A stretch of DNA of 64,000 nucleotides from Larus michahellis. Lineage: Eukaryota; Chordata; Aves; Charadriiformes; Laridae. Location: the NCBI RefSeq assembly GCF_964199755.1, contig NC_133910.1:7648501-7712500 (forward strand). The letters are read 5' to 3'. Positions 27,201 through 39,417 of this stretch are shown here, in pieces; position 1 is the stretch's first letter; the number at the start of each line of letters is the position of its first letter. The notes under the pieces are model-generated. The model ran no database searches. It saw only the letters and a list, made by a program, of their open reading frames with translations, and was not told the DNA's origin. Made by a program: the position numbers and the translations under genes.

Positions 27201-28330
27201 TTTGTGCTGCAGTGAGCTTCCTATAAAGGGAGACTACTTTGCCACCAAGCGTGGTTTGCACTGATACAGAATAAAAAAGAGCAGAACAGCTCCAGTCCAT
27301 TACTGGGACTTGCACAAGGGGTAGAAGCTGCTCTGGACTGGGGCCTGGTAGAGCTTATTACGCAGAGGGGAAATATGCACTCTGGCATTTGTAGTCCTTC
27401 CGCATAAATAGAACACAACTAAAAAGGTGGTGAAGGACTGGAATGAAGATGTGTAGCCCTTTGTAAACAAACCTTGTTCCTTTTTGCACAGACTCCCTTA
27501 GAGAGACAAGCTCTGTGTTAGCAAGTATGTGTAACTGGTTTTACTGGTCATCCCTGACCTTACGAGGCTGGGTGGGACGGCAGATCCTACCTTACCGCCA
27601 AAGGGGACAAAACAGACCTCTTGACCTTATTGGGAACGTCTTACTTCCAAATGACCCACATACAGTTAGCAATGCTTCCATTAATGTGAGTCTTCCATAA
27701 AAAAACCTTACGGGAGTGAATTGACTTGAAGGATCTTTCTTTCCCGTTTCCTCCATTTAAAAATATCACTAAAAAGGTCAGTCTAACTTTCTGGTATCGT
27801 GTCCCGCAGCCTCTCTAACCAAATAAATAACTTGTTGCTGCCTGTAACCCCATTGAGCAGCCAATACCAATTCAGGACTGGTGTTCTTGCAGACATTACA
27901 GGACCTCATGCAATACAGCAAAAGGGAATTTTCTAAAAAGTGGGAAATAAAAATGTCACACTAGCGATCACACAACTAGGTCTTCAAGCTCATGATCATT
28001 TGAGGCTCTCTGTGTGGTCTAAAATAAAAAGGTTAAAAGATACATAATGTAGTTGTCTTTGTTTTTTGTTTTCTTTTTATACAGAAATCATACACACAGA
28101 ACTTCAACCTGAAACTTCATAACAAAAAAGTCCACTAATTTAAGGAAAGCATTTTGTTGTGCAAAAAGTCCCTCCCCCCTCCCCTGTTCACCTTCATCTA
28201 CTGAGGGTCTCACACACACACATAAAGTTTCCTTCCAACAGGCGAGTTGGTAAGAAAGAGTCCTCCCTATATACAGTGAATTAGAGAGAAGCTGGATACA
28301 GTGCTGGCAAGAGGCATTAGATGATTGCCT
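21261..28330. other. Long gene-poor interval between the ZDHHC12 promoter and the ZER1 stop
   Basis: No protein-coding gene is supportable. Near 28330 it must carry the ZER1 3' UTR (minus strand). Minus-strand poly(A) candidates are the variant TATAAA at 28076-28081 and the canonical AATAAA at 25584-25589, which would give a 3' UTR of about 2.7 kb. A divergent non-coding transcript from the ZDHHC12 CpG island could start near 21.1 kb, as reported at many CpG promoters. Only low-complexity spots are visible: poly-T at about 22304-22315, poly-A at about 22529-22540, poly-T at about 23828-23841, and (CA)n at about 28212-28222. The longest open frames (109 and 139 codons, minus) show no family features. 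Confidence 0.55.
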
Positions 28331-31300
28331 CTATCTGGAAGTGTCCATGTTCTCCTCCTTAAAGTTACTGCAGTGCTCTATAACTTTCCTATGGATAAAA
28401 CAAGGACAAGGAGAGAGGGTTTAGTTTAAAGCTTTTTGCATGACAGTTGTGGGACAGTAGCGTAAGAACTGTCCAACAGCTTGAGCTCTATGTAAACGTA
28501 CACTATTTGCAGCAGGCAGTCTCTTCTGAGATACGCATCAACCGATATTTGTGTCAAAACCAGTATTCTCCCCAAAAGCAGCTTAGAGCTCACAGTTCAT
28601 CCCCTCGCAATTTCATGTTAGCATACAACCAGATCCATATGTGACTGTTCATTCGTCACCGCCATATCCAAATCATCCCGTAACTTTGGACACATCAGCA
28701 AACACCTGCATACAGATGTTTGTCCTTCGCTCTGCTGTCATCTCTCCCTGCTTTTCCTATTCTCTCCGTTTACCATTCTTGTGCCGTCCCATTATCATAC
28801 GCAACCTGTCTAACTGTGAGAGTCTTCCGCAGGCTTGTCACCTCCAGCATTTAGCCACCTTCAGCTGTGGGGAATGCCTGCTGCCCACCCACAAGGGACC
28901 TATTCCCAGCCAGTCTCTACCTCTCTTTTATATTCATCCTGCAGGTATGAAATCACAGCTCTCAGCTTGCCAATGATTAGAAACTGCAGCTGGCTTTTAA
29001 AACTCTGAAAGAATGACTCCAAAGAAAGGCCACAGAGTAAGTTGGGGAAGCTCACAAAGGCGATGCAGTCTCTCCACCTTTTGAAAAATCCTCTCATTGT
29101 AACCGTGCGGTCCGGAATTTTAGGGACAGGCCAGTATGATTCTGGACAGGGAGCCCACACAAGTATGGAGAATAGTGATGACTGGCAACTGTCGGCATGA
29201 GATGCAATGAGCAACATGGCTCCCCTGTCCAACCACCCACTTCTATAATCAACTTGTGCCCAGCATCCATCATCCCTGAATGATCTGTGTGTATTGCCCA
29301 GCTGTAAACACCTCTCTAGTCTTCTGTTTTCATCCTCTTTTTCCTGCTCTTCTCTGGTGTTTGCTTCTCACCCATCATACACATCAGTACAGGCCTTTCT
29401 TTGGTAGCCTTACTTGATGTAGTAGAATAAAAACTAAACTGAAGCTAAATAGAATGTTTGATGATAGTGCATTGGTTTCCTACCGGGCCATTTCCTTGGT
29501 CTCTTGCCGTGCTGAGGCCATTTTAATCATGTCCTTCAGAAGGGGAATCCCACCTTCTTTGATCAGCAGTGGGCAGTATTTGTCAGCTGCAGAGAAAAGA
29601 AAAAAGCAGGTCCTTGTGAACCTTCACAGGAATGGTATAAAGGTGGGGGCAGGAGGGGAAGGAGAAGCCTGTGGCTCGAGAAGCCACAAAACTTTCCTTT
29701 TTTATGGAGCCAGCGTGCTAGGGGTGCCCTGGCTGTGAAAACAACAGACACGAAATGGCTGAGAACATAAGAACAAGGCCAGAAGGATCAAAACATCGAA
29801 GGGATTTCCTACACGCTAAGCCTCATTGGTTTTTGTTTGGCTGTGCCGCCTGGACGTTTCCTGCATCAGTCAAAGAAGGTTCTCTCTACCTACACAGCTA
29901 AGCTGAGAAGACTTTTTCTGCTAACATGCTCAGATCCATGCCCTCAGCTTTTACAGTTTTCACGGGTGTGATTTCAAAAAGGAAACTTACGGTAGACAGA
30001 GACCAGGTTATACAGTGCCCAGGTAGCCCAGTGCTGGCTGACTGGGGAGATCCCTTGTGGAAGAAGTCGAAGGATTGGTTCAAATGACCTGCAAAGAAAT
30101 ATTGCAGAAAAAATTTTTTGTTAAAAATCCAAGAGCTGCTTCTTTCAGCACATTTGCCACTCAAAGCAATACAAACTCTGTGCTCACAGATACCGTAGCA
30201 GTAAATCCATTGGCATGTCAAAGATCGGCACATCAAAGACTACGTCTGTGTCACATGGCAGTACTGGCAGGCTTACCGGCCCTGCCACTTTAGCATAAAC
30301 ATGCTGCCCAGATGAATAGCTGCAACGAATGCAACCGAGTCCAGGAATCAACTTCCATCCTCTGCCAGTCACTTCCTCACAACAGCTGAAACCCGGCAGC
30401 ACCAATCCTTCTGTAGAGGGGCCAAAGCAAAATTATACTCAGCCAAAGTTGGCTGCTCATGTGCAACGATCGCAGTGTTTCCTCTGACAACAATAATGTG
30501 TCAGGCATTGGAATGCCATTCTTTCTGGATCCCTGCCAGGCACTATGGGAATACAGAGTACCAGATACCCTCTTACAGGAAGGGCTTTGGAGGATTCCAC
30601 CAGTTACATTAACCCTTGAAGGGATTTCTGGGAACTGTGTGTAAATATCCCCCAGAGGAGAGTGAAAGCTACAGCAATCCATGTGACTTTCAGAAGCAAA
30701 CAGTCTTAAGGAGATGCAAAGGACAGCAGCCTCAGAGGAAAATGCTTAGGCATGTCCTACATAGTCAGATTGTGGGTTTCCTGAACTATGCAATTTCACC
30801 AGAAACACGTAGGAGAAATTCTGTTGGGCTCCCACACCTCTCCCATAGGAATTGCCAGGCAACTTCAGCAGCCTACGTAACATGTTTCAAAGGAAGATGT
30901 AAAACCCTCACTAAAGGGTACGTCCCTGAGGGTGCTTCTCCTTCACTCTGAACAGAGCCTCCGCGCTCAGCTATACCTCTTCCGTTCTCTCTCTTGGTGC
31001 TTTCTTCCTGTGACAATCCTGGATCCTAGGTGGGCAGACCAAACTCTTCTATTCCTCACCTGTAATTGATATTTCTCCTGGAGTTGATATCCCAGCTCTG
31101 GATGGCCGCCCACATCCTCTTTACAACTTCCTCTCGGTGGGGCTCACATATACCCCAAGCCTCTGGACCATCGAACATGATATGGGAGAGCACACCACAG
31201 GCATTATAGGATACCTCAATCCCATCTGCTTTGCTCTCCAGCAGGTTGCTGCCAAGAAAGAAGAGGTCATTTAGAGATGCTGATGCACTAAAGGTTTGAA

Positions 31301-34300
31301 AGTCTCCAGGTGACTCAGGAGCAGAGCTCCAGAGCACTCACCCTGCTCCAGCCCAGCTGTTCGTTAGCCAGGTGCTCACCTGAACACACTGATGAACTGG
31401 GAGGTCATGAGCTGTGGGCGGAGCTCCTTCACCTCTGCTACATTGCCCAAGAGGCCCAGCATATTGCGATGCAGCTCCTGTTTCTCGGGGAACTCCTAAG
31501 CAAGCAAAGAACAGGATTATAGAAGAGCAGGGCTGTGGTGACGCTGAGAACAAGCAACCCTGGACGAAGATCATACCGCACATCTAGAAAGGCTGGGTAT
31601 TTTTGAGTAGTCATTAATGGTTCTTGAGCAGATACCAAATGGGATCTCTAGTGCTCAAGATGCGCGTGAAATGAGAGACTCGGGGCCAGGGTGCACTGTT
31701 CAGTGCTGCTTTACTTAAGGGGGACTGCATGCAAAACGTGGAAAGAGGAGTTGAGTGTAAGTTTCTCTGTTCTTCTACTGGTTGGGTGGGTGGATGATAA
31801 AAAGGAGAAAAAGTGCAAGCTTTTTTTGTTTCTGTTTGTGCAACACAGGAAGTACTGCTTATGGATTAGCATAGCCAGGGATCCTGCACCTCCATTGCTA
31901 ATATCAGCACTTCTCTAGTGGAAACCAGGCGTACTCACTTTCAAGCACTCCAAGAACAATTTCATGCCACTGTAGTTAAGGAACATCTCGCAGTTATCGG
32001 GGGTCTCATCAGTGATGTTCCAGAGGGCACTCCAGGAGAACTCCATCACCTGATCACACTACAGAGCCAAAGAGACAAACAGAGCTTTGCTAATGTGGGA
32101 GCCCAGTGCAAACCAACTGCTTGTGTTTCCTCTCTGATATCACCCTAAATGGCCCCAGAGGTAAGAAAAACTTGTTACTTGCTTTCAACTTGTCAGCAAG
32201 TGGGTTTTCTTGTTTAATATTTTTGCCTCCCTGTCACGTTCCCCTGCCCTCACTCTGGGGTGGGAAATTCTGCAGCATCTGCTGAGATGTCTTGTGTTTG
32301 TTAGAGAAGCTGAACTGGCACTCTGTACTGATGTCCATGCCTAAGACAGACTGAAGAGAAAATGCTCTATGCGTATGTTTTTGGGGGAAACACTCACCGT
32401 TTTATCAGCCAACTTCTTCTGAATCAACTTTAGCATTGTCTGTGGGCAGAGGAAGGGGAAGAGTGAGAAACAGTTCAAGAACCACAGAGCTAAAACTAAC
32501 TGCTGTAGTACTGCAGGGCTGCTACAGCCAATTTGCAGGCGTATGCAGTTTTGAGCCTTTGTAAAGAACCTATTTGGTATCTCTTTCTCTAAACCAGTGG
32601 GACTGGGTTATGCTTAATGCTGTATTCACAGAGCTGAACTATGTCACAGTCCCCAAGCTGGTGATTTTGCAGTCAAGTCAGTTCTTATCTGTATGACAAA
32701 GTCTGGAATGTGGTACAACTACACCAAAGCGGTGCTCTCTGTAGCCCTTTAAAAAGGTGAGGGGTATGGGTTGATGTGAGTTGGGAAGCTGATGCAAACT
32801 CGGGGAGATCAGAAGGAGCTAGTCACAAGGTGGTACCAGTTCTGGAAATGATATAGTGTGGTGAAGGGGTAAGGTATAAGGTTACGCTGCTTCCCTGCTC
32901 TCGCAGACAGCCTGTCTCTCTGAGATCATGACTTCCAGTGCTGGCAAGCCAGTAAAAGATGTCACATGGAGGGGCAGGTTCCAGGAAAGGCTGACATTGC
33001 TAGGACACTAGTTCCCTCCTGTGATACTGCAAGGTTGGATCACTGGCTGGATGCATTTGGTGCACTGCTGCAACGGAATTGTGCTAGCCTGGGTTAAGGA
33101 TAAGTAGACACCCTGGGACCATACCAACCATGACAAACCCCATCTTGCCCACAGCTTCTTTATGATCGTTGTCCACCTGGCAGACCAGAGCATTACAGAG
33201 GTGCACAGCAATGCGCTGGATAGACTCATCCTGCCGGCTCTGGTTGAGGATGTTCAGCAGCAGCTCGTTGACTCGGCGGTACTGGAACTCCAGCTCCTCA
33301 GGAATGCTGAAGTTACACAGTGTCAGGCAGCAGTTTCGCTGTACCTGGGTCAAAAGGAAGTAAACGCTGGATCACGTGGCTACAAAAATCATGGACGCCC
33401 ATCACCTCGTGTTCCCTTGCTGCTCTGTACTGAAACCATCTTCTTGCTTGACTACAACCACTAAAATTCCTGTTACCCTCCTCCTATCTAGCACTGCACA
33501 TTAGCCATGCTCTATCAGTACCCTCTTCTCTCTCCCTGTCACTCTAGTCTCACAGGGCTACGCAATTACCCAGTGCCCATCGCTTTCCAAGCCAGTGGGA
33601 AAGCTAAGTTCTCTATGCAGCAGTTGCTGTTCTGCAGCCCAGAGGCATCACTGTGTCAGCTAGCTTCCAGTGCAGTGCATTGGGATAATGTTTCTTTCTG
33701 TTGACTCAACACCCTCAATGCCCGCACCCTTTTCACACCACAGTTGGTGCTGGACATCCATGTTGTGTGTCATATACACCCTTTGACCGCTAGCATCAGA
33801 TAAAAAGGAGCCTTACTACATCACTTTCTTCCCCTTGTTCTGGAGAACGTCTGGAGAACATGTAATCCCCATCACTGAGTGAAGACAAGGAGCAAATCTG
33901 GTCAATAGCTCCTCTGGTGTCTCCCTTGGCTCACATGCTGGAGGCTTAGAAGGCCCAGATGCTACCACCAGGCTAAAAACTTAATATGGGGAAGGAGGAC
34001 TATGGGAACCGAAGGAAACTGGGCTGCTCTTACTGTGACTTCCTGGTAGGACTCCATGCCATTCAGCACCACCTGGATGACCTGGCGCCGCAGCTTTACA
34101 CTCTGCTCCATGCGGTACTCGGAGTTGGTCAAGTAGAACAGCGCGGCGCTGCCTGTCACCTGGATGTTTTTGTCATCCTTGTGGCACTTGAGGGCTGTGA
34201 TCACCAGCTGCAGAGAAGCAACATGAAGCTTCAGTGCCACTGACTTGCTGTTGAGTCTTGGAGTGACTGTTATGGCTGTGTGGGGCAAAGACTGTTACAG

Positions 34301-37300
34301 GCCTGCAAGGAACGCGTGGCCCTGGCGTTGCAGGAACGTGCTTGTGGAATGAAGGTACCCACTACTGGAACTTTCTCCAGAATCGCCCGATATGGTGTCC
34401 CAGGGTGAAGAAAAGACTGGGACTGCAAAATTTCCCTGGTAAGGGTGAGGTAAATGCTAACATGGGTCTTACCTGAAGGGCTCGCAGCAGCTGGCTGCAA
34501 CGTTCGATACGGGCAATGTCAAAAAGGAGGTTGATGGCCCGGGAAGTGATTTCTGGCCGGTGTTCAGTGTAAGCCTCAATAGCGTTCAGGACTTGCTCTT
34601 CATTCTTGTCTCCACTCACCTGGCATGGGGGAACAAAAAGAGTCAGGGAATAAATTACGAAGGAGAAAAAACAACATGAGAAGGGAACTCAGAAGGGTAC
34701 AACTTCCCTCTGCTCTCATCCTGGGCCTAATCCTACTAGCAGGGCAAAGGGTCACTTCTCAGCCCACAGGGACAAGAAATGGCATCTTTGGGGCAGGAGG
34801 ATGTTATTAACAAGTAAGACTCCTTTTCTCTCCTTAAATCCTTTACATCCTGATCCTTCAGCCAGGATGTTTTTTCTGGATCCTTCTCTAAGAGGCATGT
34901 TTTTTAACGCTTGTAAAAACTATGTGAGGCACAGGTCTTGCCTTCTGGTAGTTTTCCTGCATTATCAAACAGCTATTGAAAGTTCAGAGCTCAGTTGTCA
35001 CACCCAAGACCCTAAGAACCTACTCTACTGGCAGACAGTAATTTTCATGGTCTTTTAACTTCTACCAAGTGCCTACTGCCAATGTTCTTCGGCTTCATTA
35101 CCTTGTAGGCTGGAATATGCATCAGGCGGCAGAGAGATGTTTCAAAAAGGCCCAAGAACTGGAGTGGTCGTTTCAGACCCCGGAAGGGAGCAATACTGCT
35201 CTTTGCTGGCTCAATACTGAGTGGGGAAAAAAAAGAAAGAGATCACTCATGTTGGTACCGTGTTTCTTCGGGTGTCTTCTGCCACAGAGACATCTAACAG
35301 CTCTCCATTCACTATGACTGTACCACTCCATAACCAGAGTAACAGCTACACTTCAGTCCTACACCAGTTAGCTTCTAAACGTAACACTAGATGTTCATCC
35401 CAGGCGATCCGGAGTGAAGGACTAAATGCGTTCCACTGAAACAGCAGGAAGAACTCACACAGGCAGAGCGCAGCTTTCCCTGGTAGCATTTGCCCTGGAA
35501 ATTCGCTAGCTGGAGTGAACACTTCCTTTTAGAAAAGGGCTGTGGATTTCACTGATCCAAAGTATTTGCAAACTTGACTGTATGTCATCTGATGGATGTG
35601 CCAGTCCACTTCTGTGATCATGCAAGAACACTAGTTTTATTGCCAAAACCTCAGTAATTGCTGTTTCCTTACCTTGTCTGGCCCATCTTCTCCTCCATGC
35701 TTGGGATAGTGCAGTTCTCCAGCATGGTGTGCCCTGAGATATCGAGCGAAGTGAGGTTTACCAAGTTTTCCACAAACAGGTTTAGAACCCGCCGGGTCAG
35801 CTTGAATTTGTAATAACTGGACAGATGGTCTCGGGAGATATCCAAGTGCCTGCAAATGACAGAGGGCAGCTCAGAGCCTGGAAAACATTAGCTGGGGCTT
35901 CTGCCTTCCTACCAGAGAAAGATGATGAGCTAAGTGTGATTATTTTTTTATTTTTATTATTGTTATTATTTCCTTCACAAGACACAGGAATGTGGTTCTG
36001 TAGGATCTGGCAGCAGAATCTGGCCCTGTGTCTAACCGAAGCACAGATATCTGGTAGAGGTCTATTTAGAATGGAGCACAATGACTCATTTGGCCACACA
36101 TCACAAAGGAAATTGCTCCAGGCTCAGGAACTGCCTTTCCCAAGCTCCATCACAGCAGCCACCTGGGCATTTCTGCCTGGTGATTAAGATGCACCAGAGG
36201 ATCTTTGCATCTCCAGAAACAAATGTTACCTCATCCCACAAATTAACTCACACAAGTTTTTGTCTGCTTACATCTTACCTTTTTTTTTTCCACCCCAGGC
36301 TATCATGCTGCCCTGATTTCATTCAGGTATTTAAATGCTTAAGCTTTGGGGAAACCCTGATACTACAGGAGTGGTGGGACACGCTGACCAGCCATCGTGT
36401 GCAGGTGGGGTCCCTTACAGGACAGGGGCTGCTCTTGCCTGCCGAGCAGCAGCTAAGACCCTTGAGAGAGACTTTTCTAAACTGCCTAAGACAGGAGCCA
36501 GCATCCCGCTCACAAAAGTGTCTTCCACCTGTTGTAGACCAAGTTTCACTGCAAGTCCCTGGGAGTTAAAGTACTTGGGTTTAGAAAATGTTATCCAGGA
36601 CATTCCCTGAGACTCCCAGCTCATATGTTAACATGGTACCCCCTAGTGTCCGCAGCCAGTAGAGATTATACTAAAGCCATTGCAAAGCAGCCTTCGTGTG
36701 AATGGTAAGGCTCTTTGGTTTGGAAAGTCCTGGATCCCTTTCCTGATACCACTGTGCAGTTTGAATAGCAATTGTCTCAACTCTGTTTCAGGAAGTCATT
36801 TCACTGTCAACGCTGTTAGGTCAGGAGTGCCTATTTATTTACGCTGCTCGTTCCCTTGGTTGCACCATCCATGCACAGTGTGCTGCCACAGAGCACAGCG
36901 AGCAGACGGTCTCAGCTCAGTGTTTTTCCTAGTTTTATCTCAGAGCCAGGCTTAAACTTTGGACATTCCTGTTCGATAAGTGGTTTGGAGGACTGAGTTT
37001 CACAGTGTGATTATTGCTACATTAGTATATGTACACATCTGTAGTATTTTTTTTTTTGCCATCTCCCGGGTATTCAGCTATTCTTTTTTGTTTGGCTGCA
37101 GAGGGGTGGTTGGTTTGTTGTTTTTTTTTTTTTCTTTCTTTGCTGTGTGCAGTTGTGGTGTGTGGGTTTTGGTTTTTGTTTTTTCAAGAAGGAGTTTCTG
37201 CTAAGCAGTGTCCTTTTGCAAGCAAAATGCAGGCTGGCTTTAGGCATGTCAGATATATATCATCAGTCAATGAGTGAGCCTGTTCATGAGAAGGTTTGTA

Positions 37301-39311
37301 ACTTGAAACTAACAGTGGGTGGCTCTCTATTAGCAGGCAAGTAGAGCACTCTTAAAAGATCTTTCCCTATCAGTGGGAAAAGGATAAACGAGGAAGAACA
37401 GATCTGCTGACCTGAGCTTGCGAAGCTGTGCGATCACTTGGATATGCTCCTCTGAAAGGTCCATGTTGTAAAGCACTAAGGAAACCAGACTGTCCTTCCA
37501 CTGGGTCAGAAATCCCACATCGTTCAGCTGGATCCCAGAGAGATCTAGAGCTGCAAGGGAGGCCAAAGGCCGAAGCAACGTCTCCACATTTACCCCTTCG
37601 ATCAAGCGGCCCAGGTTCAGGAAGCGCAAGCGGCTAAAGCCTTCAAAAGTAAAGTCCTTGACCAAGACCTGGCGAGTGGGGTTCACCAAACAGTCATCTT
37701 CACAGCCTCCAGGGTTCTCCTCCTCATAGAAGATATTACAACAGCCAAAGAGGCTAAGGGAGATAAGTGTGTGACTGAAGCTCACCAATGTTTGCAGACT
37801 CTTGGCTGTCAGCTTCTCACAGTTAGTCAAGTAGAGCTCAACAAGATCCTGGAAGATGGGAAATCAAAGTTAGAAATATTTCACAGGTAGTTCCCACCCT
37901 GTTTGCTTCACCACCTCCCACTGGGACAGCTTGAGACCACATATCACCCAACTTGACCAATGTCCCCATTATGTTCTCTACTGTGGCTTTATGAGCTGAG
38001 AAGGGAGAAGCTGAGGTTCTCCCAAAGAAAATTTGGCTGGTGAAGGATGGAGTCTTGGGAATATCTGGGTGCCTGGGATTCTACCTGGTGCCCGTGCAGC
38101 AGTGCTGCTATGTGAAGTGGCAGTCAGTGCAATACCACCTGCTTCCTGATGGCTTCCAGGTCCTGGTCCTGCACAATCTGTTCCCGCAAGTGGATCCGAG
38201 CCAGCCTGGTGCTCCGGGGGTCTGAGAACAGGGTGAAGAAGCTTTCATGGGGTTCAAAGACACTGTCCGTCTTCACCAACTCCACATACCTGTATTGGAG
38301 CAATGGCATTAGCACAGCATGGTACAAAGGCTCAACTACAGCTCTAGCGCCCTCACTGGTTATGAGAAAACATGACCAAGCGCGTAAGCACATGCAGACT
38401 CCCTCCGGATCATCCAGAATAGCCTTTGGGGTAATAGGAACTGCCCTACTATCTCTTATTGTGCAGAACTAACAATCCTCAGGAAAATCTCAGGCAAAGA
38501 TTTGTGCAAGGTTGTGTGTGTGTAAGCAAACTGGATTCTGGCAAGCACAGACTCCGGGATTTTTCCCCCCCCTAGCTGTTTAAAGCTAGTAATTTGATTT
38601 TTCATTTTCAGAAAATTAGCTGGCCAAGGTTCTCCGCCAGACTTTGCGGGCAGGAGTTCAGCCAAGAGAGACTGTGATAGCCGAATTACAAATCCCTGGA
38701 AACAGGTTGCTTTGTAAAGCTATGGGAGCAGCAGTCTTAAAATTTAACATTTGTTAGCACTTTGCGCTCTTAGTTCTACGGTTTGAGAGTTGTAATGCTT
38801 CAATGGCGGGAAATGGGAAGGTTCCTTTGTTGCTTATTGATGTTCTTGGAAGACGCAGTGACTGACTGTTTCAGTTCGGGTTTACCTATGTGGAAATGGT
38901 GATTTCCGCAGAAACTAGAATGATTCATAGCAGTACAATACCTCCTGGGGACACTTCCTTCTGAAGGCAATGCAAATCCTTATTTCAAATACGAAGATCA
39001 ATTGGAAAAAACCAACAACACAGCCCTACGAATTCTTCCCCATTTTTCCCCCTTTTCCCATCACTCTATTTTAGAGAACTACACTCTCCCTTCCCTGAGC
39101 TCCCAGCTCCTTCCCAAACCACACAACAGCTTCTCCACAGGCCTGAAACGTACTCATTGACAAGTTTGTCACAAATCTCGCTTGGCAAGAAGATGTCGGG
39201 ATGGAGCCGGAGTGTTTCATTGTCCAGTAGGTAGCAGAGAGTCCCCTCCAAATTGCGAAGACAATAATCTGTGCACAAGGTCATTAGCGACTCGGGGCTG
39301 TCAGATGCCAT
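28331..39311 (-). CDS. ZER1: ZER1, Cullin-2 substrate receptor (ZYG11 family), 15 coding exons
   Basis: Substrate receptor of a CUL2-Elongin E3 ligase that recognises N-terminal glycine degrons. Coding exons on the minus strand: 39311-39154, 38289-38139, 37848-37412, 35849-35673, 35216-35102, 34619-34473, 34207-34034, 33344-33129, 32439-32398, 32058-31939, 31495-31380, 31248-31060, 30088-29991, 29586-29484, 28388-28331. They keep phase and give 766 residues, the length I recall for human ZER1, and near-identical sequence can be followed throughout. Order: N-terminal VHL-box region (MASDSPESLMTLCTDYCLRN), leucine-rich repeats (about 95-340), then Armadillo-like repeats (about 400-740), which form the degron pocket. 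The protein ends KEENMDTSR. The donor after 33129 is GTTGGT, weaker than the others. Exon 9 is only 42 bases. The start is fixed by homology and an A at -3. Intact. Confidence 0.97.
32398..32439 (-). other. ZER1: ZER1 42-base in-frame exon
   Basis: This short exon codes for TMLKLIQKKLADKT, 14 residues within the Armadillo-repeat part. It follows the exon with the weak GTTGGT donor. Skipping it would keep the frame. Confidence 0.85.
35942..35970 (+). repeat. TTA/TTG trinucleotide microsatellite in a ZER1 intron
   Basis: The stretch is T-rich, with repeated TTATTATTGTTATTATT. Confidence 0.7.
37047..37195 (+). repeat. G/T-rich low-complexity tract in a ZER1 intron
   Basis: Poly-T runs and GGTTTTGGTTTTTG-type sequence on the plus strand, so the ZER1 transcript is A/C-rich here. 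Open frames across it are composition artefacts. Confidence 0.75.
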
Positions 39312-39417
39312 CTTGAGGGAAGTTATGGGAAGGGGAAGAGCAGAAGGAAGCTTTTGGTTCAGTAGATTCTTTCCTCAAATGGAGTTCCAGGATGAATTTA
39401 CAGTGACATCAGGACAC
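39312..39417 (-). other. ZER1: ZER1 5' UTR part of the first coding exon
   Basis: Upstream of the ATG on the minus strand, a pyrimidine tract followed by CACTGCTTATAG ends at 39418 and makes a good acceptor. This places a 5' UTR of 106 bases on the same exon, joined to a distal non-coding exon in the CpG island. Confidence 0.6.
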
